From positions 62,001-126,000 of the forward strand of contig NW_026647319.1 in assembly GCF_950295315.1 (NCBI RefSeq): DNA of 64,000 bases. The letters run 5' to 3'. The position numbers and the translations under genes are program-made. The DNA is from Erinaceus europaeus (taxonomy: Eukaryota; Chordata; Mammalia; Eulipotyphla; Erinaceidae). Position 1 is the stretch's first letter. Each line of letters starts with the position of its first letter. Under the pieces are notes generated by a model, which made no database searches, was not told the DNA's origin, and saw nothing but the letters and a program-made list of their open reading frames with translations. Below, one piece after another: positions 21,419 to 33,051 of the stretch.

Positions 21419-21890
21419 AATTGTAACTATTACTCTAGTTTTAATAAACTGAAAAGTTTGATATACAGCCCATTTAGAGAAGTCATGTGTATGAACCAGA
21501 CATTGCTGAGGACACATGATGGTTTAGATTCTGAGCAGCAGTTATTAACAAGGGAAATTTGAGTAGGCCCACAGGCTTACAAAGATCTTTTCCATTGCTT
21601 TCTAGTGCAGAATGAAATCAAGGCCTTTCAGGTTTATTTATTGACTATTATTTTATTTTGGATCTTTGTACTGTTATCTTTAAGACCTGTATTCATGGGG
21701 AAATATCACTAAAAAAATAATACTTTTGAAACTGCTGGGGTGCTTGATAGTTTTGGAACAAGGCAGTATGATGTTCCCATAGTTTGAAAAGAGGGAGTTG
21801 AAAAGATGCTGTAAATTCCTGTACCTACTTTGTAACTTTTCTGAAGTTGTAGAACAGGCAAAATTACTTTTCAAAAGAAAAGAGATTTTT
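21419..21890. other. unassigned sequence
   Basis: Nothing recognisable in about 470 bp. Confidence 0.45.
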
Positions 21891-21894
21891 TGAC

Positions 21895-21994
21895 CACATA
21901 GATGACTTAGTGGTAGAGCAACAGGACTTGCATACTTGAGATGCTGATTTGGGTATCTGGCAATGCATATGCTAGAGAAATGCTCTGGTTCTCA

Positions 21995-22025
<31 letters not shown>

Positions 22026-22065
22026 TCTCCTCCCCTCTTTCCCTCATTAAGTAAATAAATACATT
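21895..22065 (+). repeat. older tRNA-derived SINE with (CT)n
   Basis: The head tagatgacttagtggtagag is tRNA-like. A (CT)13 run at 21994-22021 and an AAATA tail follow. Confidence 0.65.
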
Positions 22066-22190
22066 TTTTAAAGAAAGGGTTTTAAGGTTGAGAAAAATCT
22101 CACATATTTGCTCTGTGGCCTCTGGCAATATTTCATTCTAATCCCCAGTTTAACACCAGCAAAGCAGGCAATATGCTTTTTAACACATAG

Positions 22191-22436
22191 AAATAGGCTG
22201 GGTGTATAGCTTGACCTGCCAACGCCCATGTCCAGAGGAGAAGCAATTACAGAAGCCAGACCTTCCACCTTCTGCACGCCATAATGATCCTGGGCCATGC
22301 TCCCAGAGGGATAAAGAACAGGAAAGTTTCCAATGGAGAGGATGGGATAAGGAGTTCTGGTGGTGGGAATTGTGTGGAATTGTACCCCTTTTCTCCTACG
22401 GTCTTGTTGATCATTACTAACTCAATAAAATAAACA
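22191..22436 (+). mobile_element. 5'-truncated L1 3' UTR
   Basis: It has tgccaacgcccatgtccag, aagcaattacagaagccaga and tgtggaattgtacccctttt, ending aactcaataaaataaac. It is older than the copy at 19743. Confidence 0.85.
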
Positions 22437-22449
22437 AGTTTTGTGAAGT

Positions 22450-22522
22450 TTATGGAAAATAATATATGCAAATTCATAAACAGTGCTTAGAATATAATAG
22501 GTGTTCACTAAGTGGAATATGA
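22450..22522 (+). repeat. MIR 3' relic
   Basis: The phrase aacagtgcttagaatataat plus aggtgttcactaagtgga is the MIR 3' end. Confidence 0.6.
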
Positions 22523-23080
22523 TGACAGGATAATGATCCCATTTGTGCCCTATGCACAGGTAAATAAAGAACATTTAAATACTACGTGGTAACGTAGTAG
22601 GAAAAATACGCATATGGTTAGAACATTTCAGTGGCAGCTGGCTCTCTGGTTTACTCTTGTACTACTTCTGTCTCTTGCTGGGAATAAGGAAGCTTTTTAA
22701 AGGAACTGTCATGGTTTTCTGCAGGGCTGATTCAACTCAAAGGAGAGGGAGACACAGGGGTAACCATAAATAGCTACAGCTGTCTGATTCCTCAGGTCTG
22801 TTCCTGGGAGAATATTTACTTAGTTCCATGGCAACAGTTTTATTTGGAAGATTATGGTTTTTTAAATTTCTTGCATCTGAATTCTAACATTCCCTTTCTC
22901 TTGCTTTGTAACTTTAATACGGTGACCTTCTAGACATTTTCTGTGACCACTAGCCCATCTGAAAATGAACTAGCCTGATGCAAGCCTGTCATAGGTTTCA
23001 CTGATTCATGTAGTTAGAGAAAACGTTTTTGTAATCAGGGTTATTGCTGGGACTTGGTGTCAACACAGCTCCACTGTTCC
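22523..23080. other. unassigned sequence
   Basis: No repeat or gene is recognised in about 560 bp. Confidence 0.45.
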
Positions 23081-23084
23081 TGAT

Positions 23085-23250
23085 GGCTATGTGAGAATTT
23101 ATGAAAGATAGTGAGGGAGAGAGCTACAGAGAGGAATCCTACAGCACTACTCCACTGCTCATGAAGTTGCTCCCACCTGCAGCTTGAACCCAGTCCTCTA
23201 TATGATAACCTTTAATGGATGAACCACCCACCACCTGTCCCTCTTGTCAT
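23085..23250 (-). repeat. older tRNA-derived SINE
   Basis: The blocks tagtgagggagagagctaca, cactactccactgctcatga and gcttgaacccagtcctcta are a SINE body in reverse. Confidence 0.65.
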
Positions 23251-23544
23251 TTTATGGTCCTGAGACAAAATATCCATGCTGGAAAAGTCTATTCCCCACA
23301 GGATAATCTAGGGTTCAAATTTCCTGTGCATTGTTTCACTGTCATTTAGCAGGTTGAATTTACTAACATATTTGAATCTGGATTATATTTTGAGTTCAGG
23401 CTCAGAGTTAGAGGAAGAAAGAGTATGAAGCAGCATGCTCAAATATTAAAGTCTCAAATACAAAAGCAGCAAACGCCACTATAAAGTCTCTACAAGAAGA
23501 TAATATGTAGATGTCTAGTGTCTTGGCCAACGTTCCTTTGAAAG

Positions 23545-23655
23545 CAAAGCCTGGGAGCAGGGCTGCATGTGTCTCTCTCTCTCTCTCTCTTCTCTCTTCC
23601 CTTTCTTCCCCTCCCTCTCAATTTCTCTCTGTCTCTATGTAATAAATAAATAAGC
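23545..23655 (+). repeat. type 1 SINE, 3' half
   Basis: It begins in gggagcagggctgcatgtgt, continues through a CT-rich block, and ends aataaataaataagc. Confidence 0.7.
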
Positions 23656-23699
23656 TTATCTAGCTTTCTGGTCCTTTTTCCAGTCGTGACATCATCTCC

Positions 23700-24268
23700 C
23701 CAGACAATAATTTGGATCCACCTGCATATCAGATGTCAGGCTCAGGGAAAAAAAATAGTATAGTCATGGGCTCTTTGAAATATAACTAAAATAACTCTCT
23801 ACAAAATGGAGACCCCCCCAACTCTTCATATGAACTATTCCAGCCTTTAGGTTCATGATTAGTTAACAATTTGTTTGGCTCTATATGTTAGCTTTTCTCA
23901 GCCATCAGATTCCAGATGCTAACATGATGCCAACCAGATTTCCCTGGACAGATGACCCCACCAATGTGTCCTGGAGCCCCACTTCCCTAGAGCCCCACCC
24001 GACTAGGGAAAGACACAGGCTGGGAGTAGGGATCGACCTGCCAAAGCCAATGTTCAGCAGGGAAGCAATTACAGAAGCCAGACCTTACACCTTCTGCACC
24101 CCATAATAACCCTGGGTCCATACTCCCAGAGGGATAAAGAATAGGAAAGCTATTAGGATAGGGGATGGGATACAAAGTTCTGGTGGTAGGAACTGTGTGG
24201 AGTTGTACCCCTCTTATCCTGTGTTTTTTGTCAGTGTTTCCTTTTTATAAATAAATTTTTAAAGAGTT
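23700..24268 (+). mobile_element. 5'-truncated L1 3' UTR
   Basis: It starts near ggatccacctgcatatcag and shares its whole length with the copy at 26407, ending ttataaataaatttttaaag. Confidence 0.85.
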
Positions 24269-24412
24269 AAAAATTTTAAAAAGCAAATCCTGGGTCAGAA
24301 ACTTTTGTGCTGATTTATTAGAGAAGGCAGTATCAAGAAAGAGAAGTGAGAGAAAATGAAATACAGCAGGGAAAATGTGAGAGCAAATATCAGAGTAGTA
24401 AGTTGACCAACT

Positions 24413-24441
24413 CTTGGTATCAAGTTTAACTTGATACCAAG
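24413..24441. other. 29-bp perfect palindrome with 1-nt centre
   Basis: The arms cttggtatcaagtt and aacttgataccaag are exact reverse complements around a single T at 24427. Confidence 0.9.
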
Positions 24442-24552
24442 TTCTTGTGTTAACATTTCTTGAAAGGTCATGTGAACTGCTGGAGAATTTACTCACTACT
24501 TTTGACTTCTTATAGCTAAACAGTTCAGAGGCATCAAGTGCCCTGAGTATCA

Positions 24553-24800
24553 TACTGTTTTCATTCCTTCCTTTTCCTTCTCTTCTCTTCTCTTCTCTTC
24601 TCTTCTCTTCTCTTCTCTTCTCTTCTCTTCTCTTCTCTTCTCTTCTCTTCTCTTCTCCCATCCCCTCCATTTCCCTCCCCTCCCCTTCCATCCCCTCCCC
24701 TTCCCTTCCCTTCTCTTCTCTATCCTTTCCTCTATCCTTCCTTCCTCCCCTTCCTTCCTTGCTTCCTTCCTTTCATTCCTTCTTTTCCTTCTTTCCATCC
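24553..24800. repeat. long homopyrimidine tract with (TTCTC)n
   Basis: Some 240 bp are almost purely C/T on the plus strand, with about fifteen CTTCT units at 24580-24657. Such mirror-like tracts can form triplex DNA. Open frames of 148 and 111 codons on the minus strand are artefacts of the repeat. Confidence 0.95.
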
Positions 24801-24849
24801 AACACAGTTCTATAGTGTACAGTTCTGAGCTTGGACAAGTGCATACCCT

Positions 24850-25330
24850 TGTGTGGCCTTTTTGCATAGGCTCATTTTGTATCATATCAAAAAAGAAATT
24901 AAATATATAAATTATATAAAAATATATTACTTATCTCTATTTGCTCTTATCTCAGTCTTCACAATCACTGGTTTTTCTTTTCCCTTGTTTTTCTTTTCTC
25001 AGACTGTCACAAAAATGAAATTACATACTATGTGGTCTTTTGATTCTGTCTACTCTTACTTAGTATAATGGATTGAATGTTCATCCATGTTATCACACAA
25101 ATAAACTATTTTTTTAATTTCCTTGTAGAGTAGTAGCTTATAGTATTAATGTAGTATATTTCCATGATCCATTCATTAGCTGAAAGACACTCCTTTGATT
25201 TGTCTCTATAATTTTGAATTCTTATAGCTAAAGATACTATATTAACAGACATGTTTTTGTATGAAGATTTTCATTTATTCCATAAACCCTAAAGGAATCT
25301 TTTGAGTTTGATGTTGATATATTGTTATAT
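24850..25330 (-). repeat. old L1, antisense ORF2 end
   Basis: The phrases atgttcatccatgttatcac and gatccattcattagctgaaa are the antisense form of the ORF2 C-terminal region in old L1 families. Confidence 0.65.
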
Positions 25331-25529
25331 AGGTGAAGAAGAAAAGAAAAGAAAAAGAAAATGGTTAGCTAGATGACCCAGTATTACACAGTTGAATAGT
25401 GGAAACTTTGTGCCAATCTATTCATTATACGTTCAAAGTATTTGAGAAAAAAACACATTGAAAATAAAATTACTACACACAAAAAAGCAAATTTGTAATA
25501 AGGTACATACTAAAAAAATAAATAAATTC

Positions 25530-25760
25530 TGGGATGGCAAAATAGCTCAGTTGGATAGTGTGTTGCTTTTCCTTGTGCATGACCCAGGCTCAAGCCTGAC
25601 ATCCACTGCATTACAGGAAGCTTCAATACTGTGATATCTTTTATTATCTCTCTTACACTCTCTCTCTATTTGAAAATAACTATATAAAGTCTGTGGCCTG
25701 GGAGGTGACACAGTGGTACTCTTGGTGGTTTCCTGAATTCCATTCATGGCACCATACCAC
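25530..25760 (+). repeat. two older tRNA-derived SINE fragments
   Basis: The first has aaaatagctcagttggatag and gacccaggctcaagcctgac with a CT-rich 3' part. The second starts about 25693 (ggcctgggaggtgacacagt) and is short. Confidence 0.6.
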
Positions 25761-25769
25761 TTGAAGAAT

Positions 25770-26400
25770 GCCTTGTATAGAACAGTAATTCAACATCTAT
25801 TTTTGGAATGCAGAAATGAATTTCAGGCAAAGGGTAAAGTATATTTAAGGGTAGGACTCTGACTTTGTATTAGGTTCCCTTTCCTCAGCCATGACTTCTC
25901 CTTTTGGTGCACCTGATATTTTCCAGCTGCTTGTTGGAAAGGCCTTGCAGAAGTCTTCACATGAATTTTACATTTTCAGCTGTCCAGTGTCCACACCCTT
26001 CACCCTGATCCCCAGGAGTCGAGTCTTCACCTTTAATAAGACCCCTTCTGATAAGAAAGCCTTTAGCCTTTTGTAGCTACTCCAATAATGCAAGAAAAGC
26101 AGAGATATGCAATTCTGGAGGTAAGCTTATTTTTTAGTATTTGGTAGACTCCTCAGATGTCATGGATTCTGTTCCCTATCTCTAAGGCACTAGGTGAGGT
26201 TCTGCCCAAAAAATGGTAAAGATCAGAGAGTGATAAGTCATGAGGAAAAGAAAAAGGGAAAACAAGTGATTATTAGAGAATCTCTTAAAAGTGTGAATAA
26301 GGTATATATTTTGCCCTAATTTATGGATACATGTGAACATATGCTCTATCTCACGAGACCTGGTCTATATCTAGGTTTTGGGACTTTGTTAGGAAGTAAA
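25770..26400. other. unassigned sequence
   Basis: Nothing recognisable in about 630 bp. Confidence 0.45.
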
Positions 26401-26406
26401 CCACCT

Positions 26407-27367
26407 GGAACTTGGATCCACCTTCATATCAGATTTCAGGCTCAGGGGAAAAAAAAACTAGTATAGCCACATGCCCTTTGGAATATAACTAAAATATGCC
26501 AACTAGCTATCTAGAAAATGGAGGACCCCCAACTCTTCATCTGCACTATTCCAGCCTTTAGGTCCATGATTAGTCAACAATTTGTTTGGCTTTGTATATT
26601 AACTCTCTTTTCAGCCACCAGGTTCCAGATGCTAGCAGGATGCCAACCAGACTTCCCTGGACAGACAACCTCACCAATGTGTCCTGGAGCTCTGCTTCCC
26701 CAGAGCCCCACCCTACTAGGGAAAGAGAGAGAGAGGCTGGGAGTATGGATCGACCAGTCAATGCCCATGTTCAGCAGAGAAGCAATTAGAGAATCCAGAC
26801 CTTCCACCTTCTGCATCCCACAATGAACCTGGGTCCATATTCCCAGAGGGATAATGAATAGGAAAGCTGGGGGCCGGGCAGTACCACAGCGGGTTAAGCT
26901 CACATGGTGCAAAACGCAAGGACTGGTGTAAGGATCCTGTTCGAGTCCCTGGCTCCCCACCTGCAAGGGAGTCGCTTCACAGGCAGTGAAGCAGATCTGC
27001 AGGTGTCTATCTTTCTCTCCCCCTCTCTGTCTTCCCCTCCTCTCTTCATTTCTCTCTGTCCTGTCCAACAATGAATGACATCAACAGCAACAATGATAAC
27101 CACAACAAGGGGAACAAAAGGAGGGAAAAAAGGTCTCCAGGAGAGGTGGATTTGTGGTGTAGGCACTTAGCTCCAGCAATAACCCTGGAGACAAAAAGAA
27201 CAGAAGAGAAAAGAAAAGAAAAAAAAGAAAAGAAAAGAAAAAAGAATAGGAAAGCTATCAGGGGAGGGGATGGGATATGGAGAGCTGGTGGTGGGAACTG
27301 TGTGGAGTTGTACCCCTCTAATCCTATGGTTTTGTCAGTGTTTACTTTTTATAAATTAAAAAAAAAA
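26407..27367 (+). mobile_element. 5'-truncated L1 3' UTR, split by a SINE
   Basis: It starts near ggatccaccttcatatcag, is interrupted at 26869-27243, and ends ttttataaattaaaaaaa. Together with the copy at 23700 it defines one older subfamily. Confidence 0.9.
26869..27243 (+). repeat. type 2 SINE head with type 3 3' module, nested in L1
   Basis: The head is gggggccgggcagtaccaca and the middle is of the CAACAATGA type. A module ending caataaccctggagacaaa and an AAAAG-rich tail follow. The target duplication gaataggaaagct lies at 26856-26868 and 27244-27256. Confidence 0.95.
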
Positions 27368-27369
27368 GT

Positions 27370-27815
27370 GTGAATCACAAAATTAGCTGTATGGGTTTCC
27401 AAAAGGTAGGTGGAAAGGCTGCAGTCTTTTTACTTGCCTTGCTATAAAAATACAACTTTCAGAAAACTTGTAAAAACTGCAGACCAAGAGAGGTGTTTGA
27501 AATGTTCACCCAATATTGAAAGAATAGCAAACAACACGTCAAAAATGATACTTTACAGGCAATCAAATTCCATCGTTTCTCTACAGATTCATTTTTATTA
27601 GCTGTATTTTGCTCAAAAGTTGGTTTAACCAATGATCAGGATAGTATTTATTCTAAATAGTTCAATTAGTTTCAGAAAAAATATAATTGCAATGTAATGA
27701 GGAAGAAAATATATTTCAGTAAAGGTTCTGGGTGTTTGGATCATGTCCTCTGGTACTTTCTATTTCCATAATTTTGGGTTAGAAACTTAGCTATATTGTT
27801 TAATCAATAAAATAA
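27370..27815. other. unassigned sequence
   Basis: Nothing recognisable in about 450 bp. Confidence 0.45.
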
Positions 27816-27822
27816 GAAACAT

Positions 27823-28113
27823 AGGGGGCTGGAAGGTAGTGCAGCAGGTTAAGTGCACATGGCTTGAGGTGCAAGGACCAGCATAATGATCCTGGTTTGA
27901 GCCCTCTGGTTCCCCACCTGCAGGGGGTTGCTTTGCAAGCAGTGAAGCAGGTCTGCAGGTGTCTATCTTTCTCTTCTGTATTCTCCTCCTCTCCCAACAA
28001 CAACAACAGCAATAATAACAAGGTCAACAAAAAGGAAAAAACAGCGTCCAGGAACAGTGGATTCGTAGTGCAATCACCAAGCCCCAGCAATAGTCTTGGA
28101 GGGAAAAAAATAA
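27823..28113 (+). repeat. type 3 tRNA-derived SINE, full length
   Basis: Head gggggctggaaggtagtgca, B-box region ggtttgagccctctggttc, a CAACAACAACAG stretch, then the module caggaacagtggattcgtag and an A-rich tail. Short flanks (agaaacata) repeat on both sides. Confidence 0.9.
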
Positions 28114-28415
28114 AAAGAGAAACATAATGCTACCTACTTTGTAGGTCTTTTGCAAAGAACCAATGGGATAACATATGGGAAAACTGCCTGGTACATGTTC
28201 ATATATGTATATATTTAATAACCTGAATTAAATAATTATGGATATTTAAAATTAAAATTGAGTTATAATCCCGCCACCTGGAGCTAATAGTGTGCTATAA
28301 TAAAATGTGTTTCTGCAAACCATATATAACAGGTATCTTTTGTACCAAGTAGTATTTATTTATGGTCTTAGCTGTCTTTTTCAAAGACTTTTTCATTTGT
28401 GCAGATAAAACAGGG
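28114..28415. other. unassigned AT-rich sequence
   Basis: Nothing recognisable. Confidence 0.4.
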
Positions 28416-28417
28416 TT

Positions 28418-28645
28418 TGTTTGTTTGTTTATAGTGATGGAGACAGAGTGAAATTGAGCAAGAAAGGAGATAGGGATAGGGAAAAGGGAAAAGGAGAGGG
28501 AGAGGGAGAGAGGGAGAGAATGAGAGAGATCTGCAGCACCACTTTGCCAATTTTGAAGCTTCCCTCCCTGCAGGTAGTTGACCTGGGTTTGAACTTGGGT
28601 CCATTCCCATGGTAATGTGTGCCATCACCCAGTCACTCCAGGATA
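28418..28645 (-). repeat. type 1-like tRNA-derived SINE with GA-rich expansion
   Basis: The blocks tgcagcaccactttgccaat and gggtttgaacttgggtcca are the reversed body. A GGGAGA-rich run (28470-28530) is the expanded CT block. Confidence 0.75.
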
Positions 28646-29092
28646 CGTTCTTAATGGAGAAGGAAACATAGTTAAACACAGAAATGCATACCTCCAGAGT
28701 TATATCTTCTCTGAGTACAATTCTAACTCTAGCTAAGATTGATCTCTCCACACATTTAATCTCACAAAGGAAAAAAAAATCTGATAACTGCATCCTAATT
28801 TCTTACTCAGAGCTGACCTTCACGGTTTCATGACATTACCCTTCACCATTGTCTTCTGCTATTACATTCAGAAGAATGAGAATGGGACACTGTTAAATTC
28901 CCCTGGTTATTCTTGCTGCCTCAGCAAGCAAGGAACTTGGGAGAATTCATAGTGTCTTGGCAGAGCAGGAATTCATGACTTCCTGGGGGACAGATGGAGG
29001 GCAGACTGTTTACACTGAATCCCAGACCAAATAAATGGGGAAATTGTAACCCATTTCATCTTCCCCTGCTTCCTTAAACATTTTTTTAAAAT
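28646..29092. other. unassigned sequence
   Basis: Nothing recognisable. Confidence 0.45.
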
Positions 29093-29094
29093 AA

Positions 29095-29215
29095 GACTTA
29101 TTTATTTGCATAAAAGAGAGAACAACCATATTATCACTTTGGCATATATGATACTGAATATCAAATCCAGGTCCTCATGCTAGTCTGGAGTTCTACTCAC
29201 TGTATCACCTCTGAC
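29095..29215 (-). repeat. older tRNA-derived SINE
   Basis: The phrases aatccaggtcctcatgctag and cactgtatcacctctgacc are the reversed tRNA-like head. A TTATTTATTTG run marks the tail. Confidence 0.55.
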
Positions 29216-29271
29216 CAACCAACCAACCAACCAACTAACCGACCAACCAACCAACCAACCAACCAACCAAA
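29214..29271. repeat. (CCAA)n microsatellite
   Basis: About fourteen CCAA units with two single-base variants. A pyrimidine-rich run follows to about 29450. Confidence 0.95.
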
Positions 29272-29511
29272 AGAGAAGCTTGATCATTTCACAGAAGAAA
29301 GAAATTTCTTTTTTCTTTCTTTATCACTCCCTCTCCTTTATTTCTTTCATTTTATTTTGTTCCTTTCCTCTTTCCCTGCCTCTTTTCCCTGTTTAATTTG
29401 GTTTTTCTTCCTTCTTCCTTATTTCTTTCCTTCTCTCCATCCATTCTTCCAATATCAATGAGAAACATTTGGTGAGGGAATGTTTAATAAAGAGAAAAAT
29501 TCTCTACTTTC

Positions 29512-29600
29512 AGATATATATATATATTTGTAGAGATACATATAGAGATGTATATAATATATGTATATATAATATATATATGTGTGTATATATATTACTT
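29512..29600. repeat. (TA)n-rich low-complexity tract
   Basis: TA runs are interspersed with GTGT and GAGATA words. The tract is a likely easily melted region. Confidence 0.85.
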
Positions 29601-29627
29601 TTTTTTCTTGCTAAAGATCTATTTGTA

Positions 29628-29917
29628 CAGGGGGTCAAATGGTAGCATACTGGGTTAAGTGCACATAGTCAAAAGCAAAAGGAGCTGCACAGGGATCCCA
29701 GTTTGAGCCCTGGCTCCCCACATGCTGGGGGGGGGGGTTGCTTCCCAAGCAGTGAAGCCAGTCTGCAGGTGTATATCTTTCTCTATCCCTCTCTATCTTC
29801 CCCTGTCCTCTCAATTTCTCTCTGTTCTATCAAAAAAAAAAAGTGGCTGCAGGAGCAGTGGATTCATAGTGTAGGCACAGAGCCCTAGAGATAACCCCGG
29901 AGGCAAAAAAAAAAAAA
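29628..29917 (+). repeat. type 3 tRNA-derived SINE, full length
   Basis: The middle contains a (G)10 run and the module caggagcagtggattcatag ends in (A)15. The target duplication atctatttgta lies at 29617-29627 and 29918-29928. Confidence 0.95.
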
Positions 29918-29928
29918 ATCTATTTGTA

Positions 29929-30645
29929 AGTGAAAGAAGTAAAATGATAAAACTGAAACAAATGAGTCAAAGACCTCTTTCAGACTCAGGGAAAAAATAT
30001 TGTAAAGTACTGATAGGATTGTGCTTCACAGTGACCATAATTAACTAATTAGTTAATTGTGGTACAGGGTCTCTTACATGCTCCATTTCACTGTTCTCAG
30101 ATCACTTCTTTCATTCAGATGAGACATTGGAATGGAGGGAGGGGGCATGTAACATTACATAACATCAGAGCTTTCCCCAGTGACATGGCACCCCATTTGT
30201 TTTCCAGACTTGCACCTTACTACATCCATGGCAAGACACCCTCCTCTGATTTATTTCTCCAGTTCTATCAAAGATATTTTTAGAAATCAAGAATTGGTAT
30301 TTGATTCTCCCACCCCCCCATACCCTTGTCTCATCACTGTGTTTCAGACCCACCAGCCAGAGACTCCACTCTTATAATCAAAGGAAAAGCAGCATCTCTG
30401 AAGACAGAGGTTAAATCCCCAACTATATATCCTCTGCTAATCTGACAACTATCAGGCCTGCATTCTCTTCTGTGTCACTGACCAACAGACACATTCAGAT
30501 TTCGCTGGCTGTTCTTGCTGGCATAAAATCTTTGCTGATATAAAGGTCCAAGGCTTGATATTAGATAATTCATTTTAGTTCTCCTATTTATTTATTCATT
30601 TTCATAGAAGGTAGGGTGCCAGGATAGACTAGCAGTTAAAAAGCA
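29929..30645. other. unassigned sequence
   Basis: About 700 bp with no recognised repeat or gene. Confidence 0.45.
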
Positions 30646-30649
30646 CAAA

Positions 30650-30719
<70 letters not shown>
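30650..30719. repeat. (CA)35 microsatellite
   Basis: A pure CA dinucleotide run of about 70 bp. It is long enough to be polymorphic and Z-prone. Confidence 0.97.
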
Positions 30720-30723
<4 letters not shown>

Positions 30724-30724
30724 A

Positions 30725-30802
30725 GAGAGTTTTTAAGAATATTTTTGTCCTTATGCATGGTAGCATGTGCATTTACAACAGGTATGCCACTACCCTGCTC
30801 TG
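30725..30802 (-). repeat. type 1 SINE head fragment
   Basis: The phrase gcatggtagcatgtgcattt with caggtatgccactaccctg is the reversed type 1 head. Confidence 0.6.
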
Positions 30803-32515
30803 AATGTCCATTTCTAACAGTGGATTAACAATGGAATCCATCTGACAAAGGTATATACAAAAGTTTAGCATGGTGTCTTGTTCTGTCTGGGCATTCTGCA
30901 GCCATTGGTAGTTATTATGGATAACTCAGTTAGCTGTGAATCCAACTCATCAAATTATCATCTAACCCACACTTTCCATGTGCAAAAGCATACATCTGTT
31001 TATCAAATGTTCTCAGTGAAATTGAAGTGCATAATGTCTGGAATATTTTACTGATCTACCAAAAATGCACCATAAAAAGGGGAAATAAAGTTAGGTCAAT
31101 AGGACTTGGATGTCTGCAAGTTCTCAACTCTCTCTGACTGGGATCTCTTTCCTAAAGTTCATAAAGGGTGTGTTTAATTGCTGGTTTCTGAATGCTAGGT
31201 CAATTGCCTTCTAGTTTTTAAAATCCACATTTTTCTCATTTTTGAAATCTGGACTAACATATTTCTGTCTTCAAGATTCTGGCCTTGGCCCCAGTCTCTG
31301 ATTTTTCTAAGATTACTGATAGTAGTTTTGCAATCACATTGCAAGTTTTTCTATAGTCTAGAATTTAATCCAGCTTGAGCTCATTAACTATCTAGTTCCT
31401 CTTTTATTATCTCTTGTGCTATCTTGGGTTGCAATTCTCTCTCTAAAAGCATATTTCTTTTAAATATATATGTCTATGAATCCATGGTCATGAGTGAAAA
31501 AAATTTAAATACATGTAAGGAAAGTGAAAGGGACAGAAGTCATCAGTAATCTAACAAAGATAACAATTGATTAGCAAAAAAAAAAGCCTCTAGTATTTTT
31601 TGTTGGACAAAATGAATGAAAATATTTCCATATGATTATTTTTTCTAAGACATACTTCTTGTTAAGGTAAGGCATCAGAGTAGGAATGTGATATAATTTT
31701 TACTGAACTCAGCCTCTTTAAGATTTTTCAGCTATTTGCTACCTTAATTATGTTATAGTAATTACTTTGGTAAAAGGTATAGATTCCTGGTAAATAGCTT
31801 CTGGTAATCTGAAGTCAGGAGGCTCCAGTGACATGGAAATGTTTAATAGTTTATTTAGAGGTGCTATGTCCTGAGGCGTCTCATGTTAGCTGACTAGCCT
31901 CAAGAATATTATCCCATTCTTAAATGACTTGGTTTTCCTTCTGAGAAATCATTCCTGTTAAGTAAAGGTGACAAAGGTGCTTGGAACTGGCTGTGTGAAT
32001 GTTAAATGTGACCCTGAAAATAATGTTTGTAAGACAATGCTTAACTCCTATGAAATATTTTTAAAATGTTGTTCTAATATCCTCCACAGCTATTTGAATA
32101 TTTGTAACATTGAAGTAAAGGCATCTTTGAGGTCAATGATCCCCTTAACTCAGGGGTTTACATTTTGAGCTCAATGAAAAGCAAAATGGAGGAATATTCT
32201 AATAGCCTCCTCAGGTAGTTGTGAATATTTTCCCTGGGCTCTACACCAGAACTCAGCAAGCTGCAGTTTTTCAAAGGTTAGTGGCAATGTGAACTCTGAA
32301 CCACTATCAATGAAATTTTCATACATTGTTATAATAAAGTCATTTCATCTGTTTTTCACTTTGAAAAAAAAAGAAAAGAAAAGTGAGTGGACTCCCATAG
32401 CATACTGTGATTAATAGTTGCAAGAGGACTTAGTTAAAGGCATACAAGTCAGATGCAAAGATAATTCTGCTATGATGGTACACATATGCTCCTGAAATCA
32501 TGTTATATAAAGCAG
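30803..32515. other. unassigned sequence, repeat-poor
   Basis: 1.7 kb without a recognised young repeat. A 66-codon frame at 31968-32168 has no recognisable family. Confidence 0.4.
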
Positions 32516-32522
32516 TGCAACT

Positions 32523-32703
32523 GAGGGCCAGGCGATGGCGCACCCGGTTAAGTGTACATATTACCAAGCATAAGGACCTGGGCTGGAGCCCTTGCTCCCC
32601 ACCTGTAGGGTGTCTGCTTCACAAGTAGTGAAGCAGGTCTACAGATGTCTATCTTTCTCTCCCTCTATCCCAGTCCTCTTTCAATTTCTTTCTGTCCTAC
32701 AAA

Positions 32704-32746
<43 letters not shown>

Positions 32747-32832
32747 AGGGAAGAAATGTCCACCAAGAGCATGGATTCATAGTGTCAGCACAAAGCTCTA
32801 GCAATAACTCTAGTGGCAATGAAAAGAAATTA
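32523..32832 (+). repeat. type 3 tRNA-derived SINE with internal (AAAT)12
   Basis: The head gggccaggcgatggcgcacc and a type 3 middle are followed by (AAAT)12 at 32700-32747. The module gagcatggattcatagtgtc and ctctagtggcaatg come after it. Confidence 0.9.
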
Positions 32833-32879
32833 AATAAATTTAAAAAATAGTGCAATCAACAATTAAGAGCTGTGGTCTA

Positions 32880-33025
32880 GGAGGTGATGCAGTGGATAAT
32901 GCATTGGACTCTCAAGCATGAAGTTCTAGTTCAATCCTTGACAGCACATGTACCAGAGTGATGATGTCAGGTTCTTTATCTCTCTTCTCCTATCTTTCTC
33001 ATGAATAAGTAAATTCTTAAAAAAA
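32880..33025 (+). repeat. older tRNA-derived SINE
   Basis: The head aggaggtgatgcagtggata and ctctcaagcatgaagttct with agttcaatccttgacagca form a tRNA-like body. An A-rich tail ends at 33030. Confidence 0.75.
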
Positions 33026-33051
33026 AAAACAGTACAGAGCCCACAAACTTT

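Noticed and set aside
24245..24691. 148-codon and neighbouring 111-codon frames on the minus strand
   Set aside because: They exist only because of the GAAGA pentamer and homopurine tract.
32700..32747. (AAAT)12 and other short tandem arrays as CRISPR or attachment-type repeats
   Set aside because: They are microsatellites from SINE tails in a mammalian context; there are no spacers and no cas genes.
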